A stretch of DNA of 31,561 nt from Haplomitrium mnioides (Eukaryota > Marchantiophyta > Haplomitriopsida > Calobryales), in assembly GCA_049999725.1 (NCBI GenBank), contig JBNGIS010020201.1, positions 1-31,561 of the forward strand, in the 5' to 3' direction. The position numbers were made by a program, and so were the translations under genes. Below are positions 10,036 to 22,750 of this stretch, in pieces (position 1 is the first letter of the stretch; each line of letters opens with the position of its first letter). The notes below the pieces were generated by a model. It ran no database searches. It had not been told where the DNA came from and saw only the letters and a list, made by a program, of their open reading frames with translations.

Positions 10036-11157
10036 TTGCCACAAGGGACTGTCATGCATATCATATCAGCGATATATGCTCCAAGTGCAACAAGAAACCT
10101 GATTATTTTTTCTGATATACGAGACAATGGTTATCACATACATACAAGCACTTGTAGAAATCAAGAAGTGTTGCATTTATTGAAGCACACTCTTGAAGAA
10201 TCTGAAATAAAAGAAACGCTTTTTGCGTACCTTCTTGGTTTTTATATCATACAAATACAAAACTTTCATGCTCATGCACAAGTAATCAATCATACTACTT
10301 TATGGCATAACCGCTTAGGACATCCGGGCACTACAATGTTTCACAATATTCAGAAAGTGACCCGATCCATTCCTCAAAGCATAAAGCCATCTATGATTAA
10401 AAGACCATGTAAACATTGTTATCAAGGCAAACTGGCCTTATATCCAGCGATTTCTAAGACAATTCTGGAAATTCCAAAATTATTTGAAAGAATATATGCA
10501 AATGTTTGTGGTCCTATCGACCCACCTAGTAGACCTTTTTGATACTTCTTGGTGATAATCTACGCTTCCACAAAATAGTCACAAGTGTCATTACTCTCAA
10601 CCCATAATCTAGTCTTCCCGAGGATATTAGCACACATTCTAAAATTGAAATCTCAATTTCCAAAAAGTCCAATAAAAGTCCCACGAGTTGACAATGCAGA
10701 GGAGCTTACATCAAAAACATTTGATGACTTTTGCATTACTATGGATATTGATGCCTAATACTCTGTGGCGCATATCCATTTTCAAAATAGAATAGCTGAA
10801 AGAGTTATGCACAACATTCAAATGATTGTTAGGCCCATATTAGTGCAGACCAATTTATCGGTTTCTGCATGGGGCCATGCAATACTACATGCTACATCAT
10901 TATTAAAATATTGGCCATCAGCATTTAAATAATTCTCACCTCACCAACTTGCCTATGGTAATATACTAGATTTATCCCATTTATGAGTTTTTGGTTGTTA
11001 AGTCTTAGTTCCAATTATAGGACCCAAAAGAACTAAGATGAGACCTCCGAGACAAAAATGCATCTATGTAGGATATGACTCCCCTTCTATTATGCGCTAT
11101 CTGGAACCATCTACAATTGATGTGTTTCAAGCCAAATTAGCTGATTGCCATTTCTAA
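10036..11157 (+). pseudogene. Copia integrase
   Basis: The GAG-pre-integrase zinc region is visible as 'LWHNRLGHPGTTMFHNIQ' and 'CKHCYQGK' (about 10291-10430). The DDE core follows. The first catalytic Asp, expected in a 'DxCGPI' motif, is Asn at 10501-10503 (NVCGPI). The second Asp is kept in 'RVDNAEE' at 10690-10692 and the Glu in 'RIAERV' at 10798-10800. Stops occur at 10540, 10576 and 10756 and further on. The enzyme would insert element cDNA into the genome. It lies between protease and RT, the copia order. Confidence 0.87.
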
Positions 11158-11689
11158 GAGGATATATTTCCATCTCTTTTTGAAGATAAAAATTCTTCAT
11201 TATCGAAAAAAATCCAATGGAAGAATATATCCACTATATGGATAGATCAAAGAACAAGGCAAGGTGAGGATGAAGTCAAGAGACTTCTTCACTTAGCTAA
11301 AATAGTCAAACAATTGCCAGATTCTTCTAATGAAATTGCAAACGTAGCAAGGTTACATATTCTTATGGTGAATATTCTTGCAAGAATTCAGGATATTTCA
11401 AAACCAGCAGTTGACCAAGTACCAAGGCAAAAGAGAGGATGCCCTCTTGGCTCAAAAGACTCTCAATCTCAACAAAAAGTTTTGACTAAGAGAAATACAT
11501 TCTCAACTGATGTCATGAAAGCATCATCATCTACACTTTTACTATCTTAGCCGATTATTTCCCTATTGGAGTACCCTGATAATCAAGAGATCTCAATCCA
11601 CTATATGGATATAGGGGCTATATAGCAAAGAGAGAGTGTAGATGTCGATGATCGTTTCGCATTCCTAGTTTCACAGACTATATCTGATA
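11158..11689 (+). pseudogene. Copia integrase-RT linker
   Basis: The frame continues in phase through a weakly conserved stretch. It includes 'PRQKRGCPLGSKDSQ' (about 11425-11465), a basic motif usual just before RT in plant copia elements (KRGRPxGSKDxxPR). No catalytic motif is expected here. Confidence 0.6.
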
Positions 11690-12620
11690 CACCACCAGAT
11701 CCCATATCTATCAAAGAAGCTATGGACAGTTCTGATTGGATAGAGTGGAAAAAGGCAATGGATTCACAACTTGATTTCATGATACAAAGGAAGGTATTTG
11801 GACCTTTAGTCCCTGTTCTCTCTCACACTAATTTAATCGGATATAGGTGGATCTTTGTGAAGAAGCAAAATAAAAAAGGCAAATTTGTCAGATATATATA
11901 AGGCACGCCTTGTAGCCAAAGGCTATACACAAATACCTAGGAGAGACTTTGATCTCACATACGTCCCAGGTATAGATGCTATCACATACCGGTACCTAGT
12001 AGGCTTTTCCCTAGAACATGAGCTTATTACACATCAGATGGATATTGTGACAGCATATCTATATGGGCTAGTAGATACCCAGATTTATGTGGAGCTCCCC
12101 CACAGCTTATTGCAAGGAATATCTATAATATTCAGAGGGAGAATGTCATTAACCGTAAACCATCTAGTGACCCATCTACATCTTGACCATTGACCATCAT
12201 TACACCCAATGGTGGTAGTATTGGGTTAGGACCTATAGTCCATGAGATGCACTCTAGGGAGAAAAGACCTATTGTCCCCCTATGCATCAATCCATGCCTC
12301 TGGCCAAGGATGGATATGCAGTCCAGATCATTCGATCTATTTATAGACTTAAGCAGAGTGGTCAAATATGGTATCATAGATTTCATGAGGAGATGATAGC
12401 CATGGGTTTTCACTTTGATGACATTGCACCAAGTTTATTCATCAAGAATGTTGACAAAGAATTTATAATTGTCGCATTATATATTGATGATATAAACCTT
12501 TTTGGTCACCAATTCTTACTTGAGAAAACTATTTCTATGCTAAAGAAAATTTTTGATGTAAAGCATATTGGTAAAACTAAGTGTTGTTAAGGATGACAAT
12601 TTGAGCATCTCGATGATGAC
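11690..12620 (+). pseudogene. Copia reverse transcriptase in three frames
   Basis: Part one, in phase with gag, has 'KEAMDSSDWIEWKKAMDSQL' and 'GYRWIFVKK'. At about 11892-11903 an alternating TA tract (AGATATATATAAGG) seems expanded relative to the family codons and shifts the frame. Part two has 'RLVAKGYTQIPRRDFDLTY' and 'MDIVTAYLYG'. About 130-160 extra bases then interrupt RT (roughly 12111-12285). Part three has 'SIYRLKQSGQIWYHRFHEEM' and the catalytic box YIDD at 12480-12491, with both Asp kept. Two stops just after 'GKTKCC' (TAA, TGA) replace the usual LGLQ. Confidence 0.87.
12111..12281 (+). other. Extra segment inside copia RT
   Basis: From 'YVELP' (about 12096) to 'YAVQIIRSIYRLKQ' (about 12315) there are some 73 codons where plant copia RTs usually have 15-25. 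The segment matches no RT block in any frame. No terminal inverted repeat or clear target duplication was seen, so its origin is open. Confidence 0.5.
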
Positions 12621-12623
12621 ATA

Positions 12624-13455
12624 TTGATGCATCAGAGTACTTATACTAAGAAAATCCTAAAACAATTTAATGTGGATAAATCTCATCTAGTCACATCACC
12701 TATGGAGATAAGATCACTTGGCAGAGACAATAATATTTTCCAAAAAACAGAAAGACATAGAGCCAATCCTTGGATCCGAGATACCATATCTCTCCGCTAT
12801 AGGAGCTATCATATATCTTGCTAATGAAACATGCCCTAATATTTCCTTTGTCATGAACTTCCTTGCAAGACATAGTTCACAACCTACTATAAGGCATTGG
12901 AATGGTATCAAGTGTATGTTTAGATACTTACAAAGCACAATTGACATGGGACTATTTTTCCCAAATAATACTGATCAAATCCTTACCGGTTATGCAGATG
13001 CAGGATACATTTCAGATTCTGATGATGTTAAGTCCCAAACCGGTTATGTATTTATATATCATGGAAAAGTACAAAGCAGACTTTGACTTGTACATCCTCA
13101 AACCATGCAGAGATTATTGCTTTGTATAAAGATAGTAAGGAGTGCTTATACTTATGAAGAATGCTTGATCATGTTTATTTACATTGTGGTTTACCTTGTA
13201 TATCTGACCCGACTGTTATTTTTTAAGATAACTTGGCATGTGTACAACAGGTCTCATAGGGTTTTATTAAAGAAGACTAAATCAAGCACACAGCACCAAA
13301 GTTTTTCTCTACCCATAAGCAGCATGACGACACTTTTTTTGTGTAGGTAATCTCTAGTAAAGAGAACATTGCTGATATGTTTACAAAGGCTTTATCTTCG
13401 GCACTGCATCAGCATTTTTGTCATTCACTTGGTTTACGGAGATTATCAACATGAA
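12624..13455 (+). pseudogene. Copia RT thumb and RNase H
   Basis: After the RT box, 'HQSTYTKKILKQFNVDKS' leads to a frameshift near 12720. The next frame has 'EIPYLSAIGAIIYLANETCP', 'RHWNGIKCMFRYLQSTIDMG', 'GYADAGYISD' (RNase H catalytic Asp) and 'SQTGYVF'. More shifts follow. A block reading NHAEIIAL (about 13100-13125) carries the expected Glu, and 'ADMFTKAL' at 13371-13394 is the copia C-terminal signature. The linker that usually holds 'TKQ...ATSS' is missing or altered near 13085. Confidence 0.85.
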
Positions 13456-16581
<3,126 letters not shown>

Positions 16582-16770
16582 AAAAGAGGACTTCCGCCTC
16601 TTTTGTTTTGTTTTGTGCCCTAACCCAAAGGCGTGCACATGAAAATTCTTACTTCCTTTCTAGTTGTCCGATGCTACTTTTCCATCTCCACCATCTAATT
16701 TTAAAGACCTTTTCCCGCTAGCTGGTGGCTTAGGCTTCAAGAGGGCTTAAAGTTTATTTGACTTTCTCAA
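16582..16770 (+). repeat. Repeat shared with 31294-31440, copy A
   Basis: It starts with a hairpin AAAAGAGG / CCTCTTTT (8-bp stem, 7-base loop, 16582-16604) followed by a T-rich run and GTGCCCTAACCC. Then come a 'CCATCTCCACCATCTAATTT' block and 'AGCTGGTGGCTTAGG'. The segment at 31294-31440 has the same order with GTGGCCCTAACTC, ATCTACGCCATCCATTT and GGCTGGTAGCTTAGG. It is probably the end of an unidentified, possibly LTR-type element. Confidence 0.6.
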
Positions 16771-17662
16771 CCCTCATATAATTTCACTTTCACAAAATTT
16801 TCTCAACACATAAACAACTCACTCACACAAATATACATATAGACTTACGAGAAGAAAAGCCTCTATTATTTTCTCTTCTGGATTGCCCATGGCTACTTCT
16901 TCCTCAACTTTGGTTGTTTGAACTGCTGCCTAAAGTTGACACCTCCTTTGTGTGATACATGTGTTTGTTTGTCATAAAAACATTCCAATCTACAATCCAA
17001 TCCTAAATTCTAATGAGTTTATAGTTAAAATCCAAATACAATATCTTAACTATATACTCCTATCTAATTTGTTGGTGCCCATTGCTTGTTGTTACCCCCT
17101 AGTGTTGTTGTTGTTACCCTTCTTGTACCTCTCTTCCTCCTTTGCATGTCTTATGTACTCACATTGATTTCCTATCTCTAACACTAACAATGTGTGTAGT
17201 GCTACAGAGCATGGTCTTGCTTGTTTTGTTTTGATCTTATAATAATATATATGAAATTTATGAATTATAAAGCTCTTGCTTGCTTGAGCGACTTGTTGAT
17301 TTTAATTTGTTGAGTAGATATTTGTGAGTTATGAGAGATGGAGTTTATGTACGCATAGAAGTTTGATTTTGATTTAAAGAGATCACGTTTGAAGATATAC
17401 GTACGGAAATCCATGCATGTATGGTCATTTGTTGTTTTTTTTCATCTATTTTGTATATAGCTAAAAGTTTAAATCATATGTTGGAAGATTGTAGATGATG
17501 ATATCAATGCACACTTTGGCATCGTTTTTCAATTTAATATATTTTCAATAAATATTTTAATATTTTGATAAGTTTTATGTTGTTTGAATATTTTTATGAA
17601 ACTTGAAAAATATTATTATTGATATTTAATGCATTTTTTATATATATTATGTCTAATGATGT
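16771..17662. other. Intergenic, becoming AT-rich
   Basis: It contains one ATG in a good plant context (16889) that opens only ten codons (MATSSSTLVV). From about 17500 the sequence is very AT-rich up to the gap. No gene is supported. Confidence 0.4.
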
Positions 17663-18062
17663 NNNNNNNNNNNNNNNNNNNNNNNNNNNNNNNNNNNNNN
17701 NNNNNNNNNNNNNNNNNNNNNNNNNNNNNNNNNNNNNNNNNNNNNNNNNNNNNNNNNNNNNNNNNNNNNNNNNNNNNNNNNNNNNNNNNNNNNNNNNNNN
17801 NNNNNNNNNNNNNNNNNNNNNNNNNNNNNNNNNNNNNNNNNNNNNNNNNNNNNNNNNNNNNNNNNNNNNNNNNNNNNNNNNNNNNNNNNNNNNNNNNNNN
17901 NNNNNNNNNNNNNNNNNNNNNNNNNNNNNNNNNNNNNNNNNNNNNNNNNNNNNNNNNNNNNNNNNNNNNNNNNNNNNNNNNNNNNNNNNNNNNNNNNNNN
18001 NNNNNNNNNNNNNNNNNNNNNNNNNNNNNNNNNNNNNNNNNNNNNNNNNNNNNNNNNNNNNN
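17663..18062. other. Assembly gap of 400 N
   Basis: Exactly 400 unknown bases. Any open frame spanning it is meaningless. Confidence 1.
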
Positions 18063-18173
18063 CTTTAGAGTATGCACCAAAGTTCCAAAAGAGTTTGTCG
18101 ATTGTCATGCTGGAAATGAAATTTCCATTTCAAGTCTTCTTGGATTTCTTTCAATGATATACGCCACAATCTC
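18063..18173 (+). repeat. Duplicated segment, copy A (pair at 22492)
   Basis: It aligns nearly without gaps with 22492-22604. Shared words are TGCACCAA, GGAAA, ATTTCAAGTC, TTTCTTTCAATGAT and a final AATCTC. In the frame reading 'KVPKEFVDCHAGNEISIS' there is a faint resemblance to the post-LRR (C-JID) domain of plant TIR-NLR immune receptors. That reading is weak. The segment starts at the edge of the N gap, so its true start is unknown. Confidence 0.55.
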
Positions 18174-18917
18174 AAATTACTTGATATGATACAAATCATG
18201 ATTCTATCTTTTGATTTTATTCTTACACAAAAAAACCAATTGAGAAAAACCACTTTTGCTACCATTAAATCAAATCTATTTGAGTACAAAAGACAAAAAG
18301 AAATCAATCCTGATATGTTTCAAAGAGATTCAATCACTATCATTAACACTAAGATAGATCAAGTAAATCGTGATGAATCTTTTGAAGCTAAGTCCGAAGA
18401 AGTCGATATGAGTGTTTAAGTAATTTAAGAATTTTATTATATATTGTGTACTTTCAATTATATTGTAATTTAAGATTATTATTTTACAAAGTACATGAGA
18501 ATGTGAGGAAGCAATTTGTTGAATTCATTTGCCACCGTGAACTTTTTACTATAAATCATTCCAAGTTGAATGTTTTTTTCTTTAAATGAAACTTAAATCT
18601 TTAGTTAATATTTTCATTTGGTTTGTAAAATATTTTCTTATCCAAATTGTAAGTATGTTGCTTCCAACTATAGTGCTTGCTAGAAGAGTTTAAGGTTATT
18701 GTATTACTAAAACATATGCCCAAATTGACTACTTATCTTTTGCTTGTAAGGACTTTGATGTAAAATTGAAAATCTTTGGCATTTTGACTCAGATGTAAAG
18801 CTTTATATATGTTTTACTTTTAGATTTCGAATCATAAAACAAAGTCTTTAGCGTTGGTAGAGTTTGTTGGAAAAAATAGAAACTTTAGTGTCTATATCCT
18901 CAATTGTAGAAGTCTGA
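18174..18917. other. Intergenic, unrecognised 77-codon frame
   Basis: A 77-codon plus-strand frame at 18186-18419 (Lys/Asp/Ile-rich, ending in EAKSEEVDMSV) may continue the frame of 18063-18173 after a one-base shift. No domain is certain. The rest is AT-rich. Confidence 0.3.
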
Positions 18918-19121
18918 ACCCTATGCGCACATAGACTTTGAATTGCAAGTTAAAACATCGTGTGTGCAAAAACTCTTCTGCGGAATCTTAAACCTAGGTT
19001 CTTGATAGTCATTGTTGTGGAGTGTTTAGATGGTGAGCTCAGATTCCTATGCGCACATAGACTTTGGGGTGGAGTGTTGAGATGTTGAGCTTGGATTCCT
19101 ATATGCGCATAGACTTTGGGG
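18918..19121 (+). repeat. 52-bp minisatellite with TATGCGCATAG core
   Basis: Two full 52-bp units lie at 19018-19069 and 19070-19121, with a diverged core upstream at 18921-18940. Each has the core CTATGCGCACATAGACTTTG or CTATATGCGCATAGACTTTG, which contains a palindrome or near-palindrome (CTATGCGCATAG). The core recurs in the repeats at 23817-24420, 25839-25888 and 26966-27371. Confidence 0.85.
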
Positions 19122-19764
19122 TTGAAGTCCAAGCCTTCCACAAGTTCTACTTCTCATATACAACCCTCAAGCTTCTACATACAAAGACTACCAATTAAAA
19201 CTTAGACTCTACACTAGTGAAAGACTCTTTTGTAGATCTCAAAACCTTTTTCTGATAGAATCTAATCAAAAACTTGAAGATGTTTCTTGTTTACACTCTT
19301 AATTCAATCTTCTTAGCCATTGCCTTTTTGATTCTGAATATGACTCCTTTTTGTATATGTTTCTCTGAATTATATAATATTTTTAAATACTAAAGCCTTT
19401 TCTTATGTCCACTTTAACTTTTGCGTGCATGGATTTTCAACTACAAATGAAAGCTTTTTTCTTGCTTGAACTTGAAAATAGAGTTCCTAAATCCATACAA
19501 TGTTTCATTTTGTTGGTTTCTTTGTCTACGATTGCAATTTCATTTCCTTGACTTCTAGTCTGCTTAGGAATTTTCCTTATGTTTTGTAATTTGTTTTCCA
19601 AAAAATAAGTTTCAAAGAGCACCATGTTTATGCATACATAGACATTGTGCAACCAAACATATTTCAAAATAGTTTCTTTAGATGTGAGTTTCAAATTTTT
19701 AGCTTTGAATTTTCATAAATGATAAATGCAAGTTTCTTGTAAAAACTAATCATAAGTTTTATAC
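19122..19764. other. Intergenic, no gene seen
   Basis: AT-rich, with a degenerate TGCATACATAGACATTGTG core at about 19631. The 85-codon minus frame at 19437-19694 has no recognisable domain. Confidence 0.4.
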
Positions 19765-20009
19765 TATTCATCAATTTCGAGATTTCTAATGTTTTCATAA
19801 AAACTTAGAATATGGTTTGATTTTGCATAATGAAATTGACTCTCGCTCTATCATCCTTGTTTAAACATCAAAAAATAAAGTTAAAAAACTCACGTTCTTT
19901 TTGTTTTTTAAAAATAGCCTTGTTTTCTCTCTCTTTTTGAGCTCAAAAACCACGTTTTTTTTCATTTTAAAAAAAGGTTCTTGTTTTGAGTCTCTTGTCT
20001 TTGGTTCAA
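19765..20009 (+). repeat. Dispersed repeat, copy B
   Basis: Partner of 1-258 in the same orientation. The end GGTTCAAAGTAGCGG is shared, after which similarity stops. The chromovirus 5' LTR begins about 60 bp further on. Confidence 0.7.
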
Positions 20010-20069
20010 AGTAGCGGTTGTTAATACACATTTTGGCTTTCACATCATATAGGTTGTGGAATTTTTACA

Positions 20070-20446
20070 TGTAATAGTACAAACACTAGGATAGAGAGGA
20101 GTGAAGGAAGAAGTAGGGGCTCACTTTTAGGGTTGAGATAAGATTACTTGCCTGTGAAGTCACTTTTAGAGTTTTAGAGTTGAAATTAGAAGTGACTTCT
20201 AAGTGATCAATTTAGGGTTGAAACTATAAGTGACTTGTAAGTGAAGAAAGAGGGATGGCACCCTCTTCTCTTGTATAAATAGAAGGGCTTTATAGCCCCA
20301 ATCTTCATTCTAGAGTTCCTCTCAATTCAGTTTGGCTCTTTGGTTGCTTGGCTTTGGTTTGCTTATTGGCCTTGAGTTGTGTAACTCTATTAGAGTTACC
20401 TTGAAGTTGTTACTTATTTGGAAGTCGGTTTTTGAGTTCTTTTACA
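20070..20446 (+). repeat. 5' LTR (377 bp)
   Basis: It starts TGTAATAGTAC and ends TTTTACA, the usual TG...CA. It aligns over its whole length with 21970-22366. The only large difference is a 20-bp duplication in the 3' copy. It holds the promoter TATAAATA at 20274. Confidence 0.95.
20274..20281 (+). promoter_or_regulatory. LTR TATA box
   Basis: TATAAATA lies in the 5' LTR, preceded by CCCTCTTCTCTTG and followed by the likely transcription start region. It is conserved at 22175-22182 in the other LTR. Confidence 0.75.
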
Positions 20447-20447
20447 T

Positions 20448-20460
20448 TGGTATCAGAGCC
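20448..20460 (+). other. Primer-binding site, initiator Met tRNA
   Basis: TGGTATCAGAGCC begins one base after the 5' LTR. It is complementary to the 3' end of plant initiator-methionine tRNA, the common primer of plant LTR elements. Confidence 0.95.
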
Positions 20461-20495
20461 ACGATTCTTTTTGGTGGAATGGAGAAACGAGGATG

Positions 20496-20980
20496 CAAGC
20501 AATGCAACAACAAATTGAACATCTTTTAGAAGTTCAAATGCAAATGAAGAAGAGGGCACATTTTCAATAAGAAGAAAGTTATGTGCGGTTTCCCAAAGCA
20601 AAAGCATATGATTAGACGATGGTTCCTATCACATCTAAGAATTTCTTGCTCAATTGCAAACAATATTTTGAGGCTACCAACATAAAAGAAGATGGTCAAA
20701 GAACTCTATTTGCTGCAAATCAATTGGAAGGAGTGGCAAAAACTTAGTGGAGATATCAAATTGAGCAAGCTCAATGTGGATTGTTCATTCCAATTGCTTC
20801 TTAGCAAGAGTTCAAAGAAGCGATGAATATAAGATTTAGGGTTCTAAATGCTCAAAAGGTGGTAAGAGATTGCTTGGCAGAATTGAAGCAACTTAGTACG
20901 GTCAGGAGCTATGTCACGGGATTTCAGAATATCATTATGCAAATTCCTAATATCGGTAAGAGGGAAGCTTTAGATTGCTT
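20496..20980 (+). pseudogene. Chromovirus gag, truncated
   Basis: One frame with stops reads 'QYFEATNIKEDGQRTLFAAN', 'QLEGVAKT', stop, 'WRYQIEQ', then 'EFKEAMNIRFRVLNAQ' and 'LSTVRSYVTGFQNIIMQIPN'. This is the retrotransposon gag domain (W-x-x-F ... LxGxAxxWW ... FxxxFxxRF). The TAG in 'KT*WRY' takes the place of a Trp codon (TGG to TAG). The zinc knuckle and everything up to late integrase are missing, and gag runs directly into integrase near 20965-20980. Confidence 0.85.
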
Positions 20981-21584
20981 TGGTGAGAGTTGTTCAAACT
21001 TCTAGAAACCAAACTTTCTATGTCTAATGCTTGTCATCCACAAATAGATTGCCAAACAAAGTGTGCTAATTGTATTGTGGAGGATATGCTTTGCGTGTTC
21101 ATCAATGTTCATCAAATTGATTAGGATAGTTTCTTACCGACTGTAGAGTTTGCTTACAACAACTCCAAATAAGCAAGTATTGGGTTTTCTCCTTTCTTTT
21201 TTAATTCGGGTCAACATCCTCTTGTTCTTGATGGTTTTCTTTCTCCTTCTTCTTCCAATGTTTCAAGTATTCTACCTTTTGTCTCCTTTATCTTCTTCTT
21301 TGCAAGATGCTCCCAACCATTCTACTGTTGCTCAAAATTGGCAAAAACAATATGCCGATAGTCGTCATCATAATGCCTCTTATGTTTTAGGTGACCAAGT
21401 TATGTTATCTGCTCACAATCTCCCATTGTCTTTAGATATTCAAGTCTGTAAGTTATCTCCTGCACAGATTGATCTTTTCTCTATTTCTCATGTTATTTCT
21501 CTCATTGCTTATAAACTTGATCTTCCTATTCAGATGAGGCTTCATCTTGTAATCCATGTCTCTAAACTTAAGCCTTTTTTTTAA
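20981..21584 (+). pseudogene. Chromovirus integrase, C-terminal half
   Basis: In shifting frames one reads 'ELFKLLETKLSMSNACHPQI' then 'DCQT', equivalent to the family's 'LGTKLxxSTAYHPQTDGQTE', where the Glu would be catalytic; Lys is seen at the Glu position. Then 'DSFLPTVEFAYNNS', 'WQKQYADSRHHNASYVLGDQ', 'VMLSAHNLPLS' and 'AYKLDLPIQMRLHLVIHVSK' ending LKPFF. These are the integrase tail that leads to the chromodomain. The first half of integrase, with its zinc finger and first Asp, is absent. Confidence 0.87.
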
Positions 21585-21955
21585 GTCAATCTTCTTTTCC
21601 AAATCGTGTTCAACTTCCTCCTCTGGCTATTATTCTTGATGATTGTGAAGAATTTGAAGTGGACCATATTTTGGCGAAAAGTGTTTTCAAGCAAGGGTGG
21701 CATCTACAAGTTCAAATCGTGTTCAACTTCCTCCTCTGGCTATTATTCTTGATGATTGTGAAGAATTTGAAGTGGACCACATTTTGGCGAAAAGTGTTTT
21801 CAAGCAAGGGTGGCATCTACAAGTTCAATACAAGGTTTTGTCGAAGGCTATCCACTTCATGATGCTACTTGGGAGCCTTCTTTAAATCTTGAGAATGCTC
21901 AAGAGGTTATTCAAATATTTGAAAGTTACGGAAATGATGAGAACAATATTGATTA
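21585..21955 (+). pseudogene. Chromodomain with 113-bp tandem duplication
   Basis: The chromodomain reads 'EEFEVDHILAKSVFKQGWHL' and, after a frame shift, 'GYPLHDATWEPSLNLENAQE' then VIQIFESY. HDATWEP is the classical chromodomain signature of plant chromoviruses, thought to tether integration to heterochromatin marks. Its first half is present twice because of the 113-bp duplication at 21600-21825. Since 113 is not a multiple of three, the duplication breaks the frame. Confidence 0.9.
21600..21825. repeat. 113-bp direct tandem duplication
   Basis: 21600-21712 and 21713-21825 are identical except for one C/T difference (CCATATTTT against CCACATTTT). The near identity, within an element whose LTRs differ by about 10%, shows that the duplication is much younger than the insertion, or was homogenised. 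Confidence 0.97.
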
Positions 21956-21968
21956 GAAGGTGGGGATT
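21955..21968 (+). other. Polypurine tract
   Basis: AGAAGGTGGGGATT lies directly before the TG of the 3' LTR, where plus-strand DNA synthesis would be primed. It is mostly purine, with Ts as later changes. Confidence 0.75.
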
Positions 21969-21969
21969 A

Positions 21970-22366
21970 TGTAAATAGTACAAGCACAAAGATAGAGAGG
22001 AGTGAAGGAAGTAGTAGAAGGTCACTTTTAGGGTTGAGATAAGATTACTTGCCTTCGAAGTCACTTTTAGAGTTTAAAGGTTGAAATTAGAAGTGACTTC
22101 TAAGTGATCAATTTAGGGTTGAAATTAGAATTGACTTGAAAGTGAAGAAAGAGGGATGACACCCTCTTCTCTTGTATAAATAGAAGGACTTCATAGCCCC
22201 ACTCCTCATTTTGGAGTTCCTCTCAATTCAATTTGGCTCTTTGGTTGCTTGGCTTTGGCTAGCACTCTTGGCTTTGGTTTGCTTATTAGCCTTGAGTTGT
22301 GTAACTTTATTAGAGCTATCTTGAAGTTGCTACTTATTTGGAAGTCGGTTCTTGAGTTCTTTTATA
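21970..22366 (+). repeat. 3' LTR (397 bp)
   Basis: It starts TGTAAATAGTAC and ends TTTTATA (terminal CA mutated to TA). Compared with the 5' LTR it has a 20-bp tandem duplication around CTTGGCTTTGG at about 22248-22280, which accounts exactly for the 377/397 length difference. TATAAATA is at 22175. Confidence 0.94.
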
Positions 22367-22750
22367 GCGTCCGTATCTTGTTTAATGTGAAATGGTTGCT
22401 TCTTGTAGCCTAGATGCTCTATACTAGATTTCCCGATGTGTATAAAGTATGGATTCTAACAAAGCCTCTTCCTCTCGTAAGTAAACATGGACTTGAAAAG
22501 TTGCACCAACATTTTGAGAATCATTACTTAGTTTGTAGAGTTGGAAACATGAATTCTATTTCAAGTCCTCATCTCTTTCTTTCAATGATGTACACCAGAA
22601 TCTCTTGTTGGGAAAGAAAGAAGTTCATTCCACCACCAAGTATCAGAATTTGTAAAGAACTTGTTGTAGTTTTTACTTGTGTTGTTCTTAATTGCAAAGA
22701 CGACTTTCTCAGCATCAAAATTTCTTGCTTATTTTTGTGGTCATTTGAAT
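22367..22750 (+). other. Unrecognised frame containing a duplicated segment
   Basis: A 117-codon frame (22414-22767) covers the copy B segment. The translation shows no certain domain; near its C-terminus it is Cys/Phe/Leu-rich. Not supported as a gene. Confidence 0.3.
22492..22604 (+). repeat. Duplicated segment, copy B (pair at 18063)
   Basis: See 18063-18173. The copies flank the 52-bp minisatellite, dispersed repeat B and the chromovirus at a distance of about 4.4 kb. Identity is roughly 60-65% by eye. Confidence 0.55.

Larger units (their letters stand above)
8821..13455 (+). mobile_element. Decayed Ty1/copia retrotransposon
   Basis: Gag with a zinc knuckle, aspartic protease, integrase, reverse transcriptase and RNase H follow in that order on the plus strand. 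Integrase before RT defines Ty1/copia. Most of gag to integrase stays in one frame broken only by stops, so decay there is mostly substitutions. RT and RNase H are broken by frameshifts. LTRs, PBS and target-site duplication were not seen. The internal length of about 4.6 kb is normal for plant copia coding DNA, so the body is nearly complete. Confidence 0.93.
20070..22366 (+). mobile_element. Internally deleted chromovirus (Ty3/gypsy) with both LTRs
   Basis: Two LTRs flank 1,523 bp of internal DNA with a PBS, gag, the end of integrase, a chromodomain and a polypurine tract. An autonomous relative would carry 4-5 kb, so protease, RT, RNase H and most of integrase are gone. The chromodomain places it among chromoviruses; the clade is not decided. 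LTRs are about 90% identical by eye, which implies an old insertion. No 5-bp target duplication is visible (TTACA before, GCGTC after). It may be a nonautonomous passenger or a decayed deletion copy. Confidence 0.93.

Noticed and set aside
16889-16921. ATG in good plant context opening MATSSSTLVV, resembling the start of a plastid transit peptide
   Set aside because: It stops after ten codons, and no splice site or downstream exon could be supported.
17616-18189. Open frames of about 150-186 codons
   Set aside because: Nearly all of each frame is the 400-N gap.
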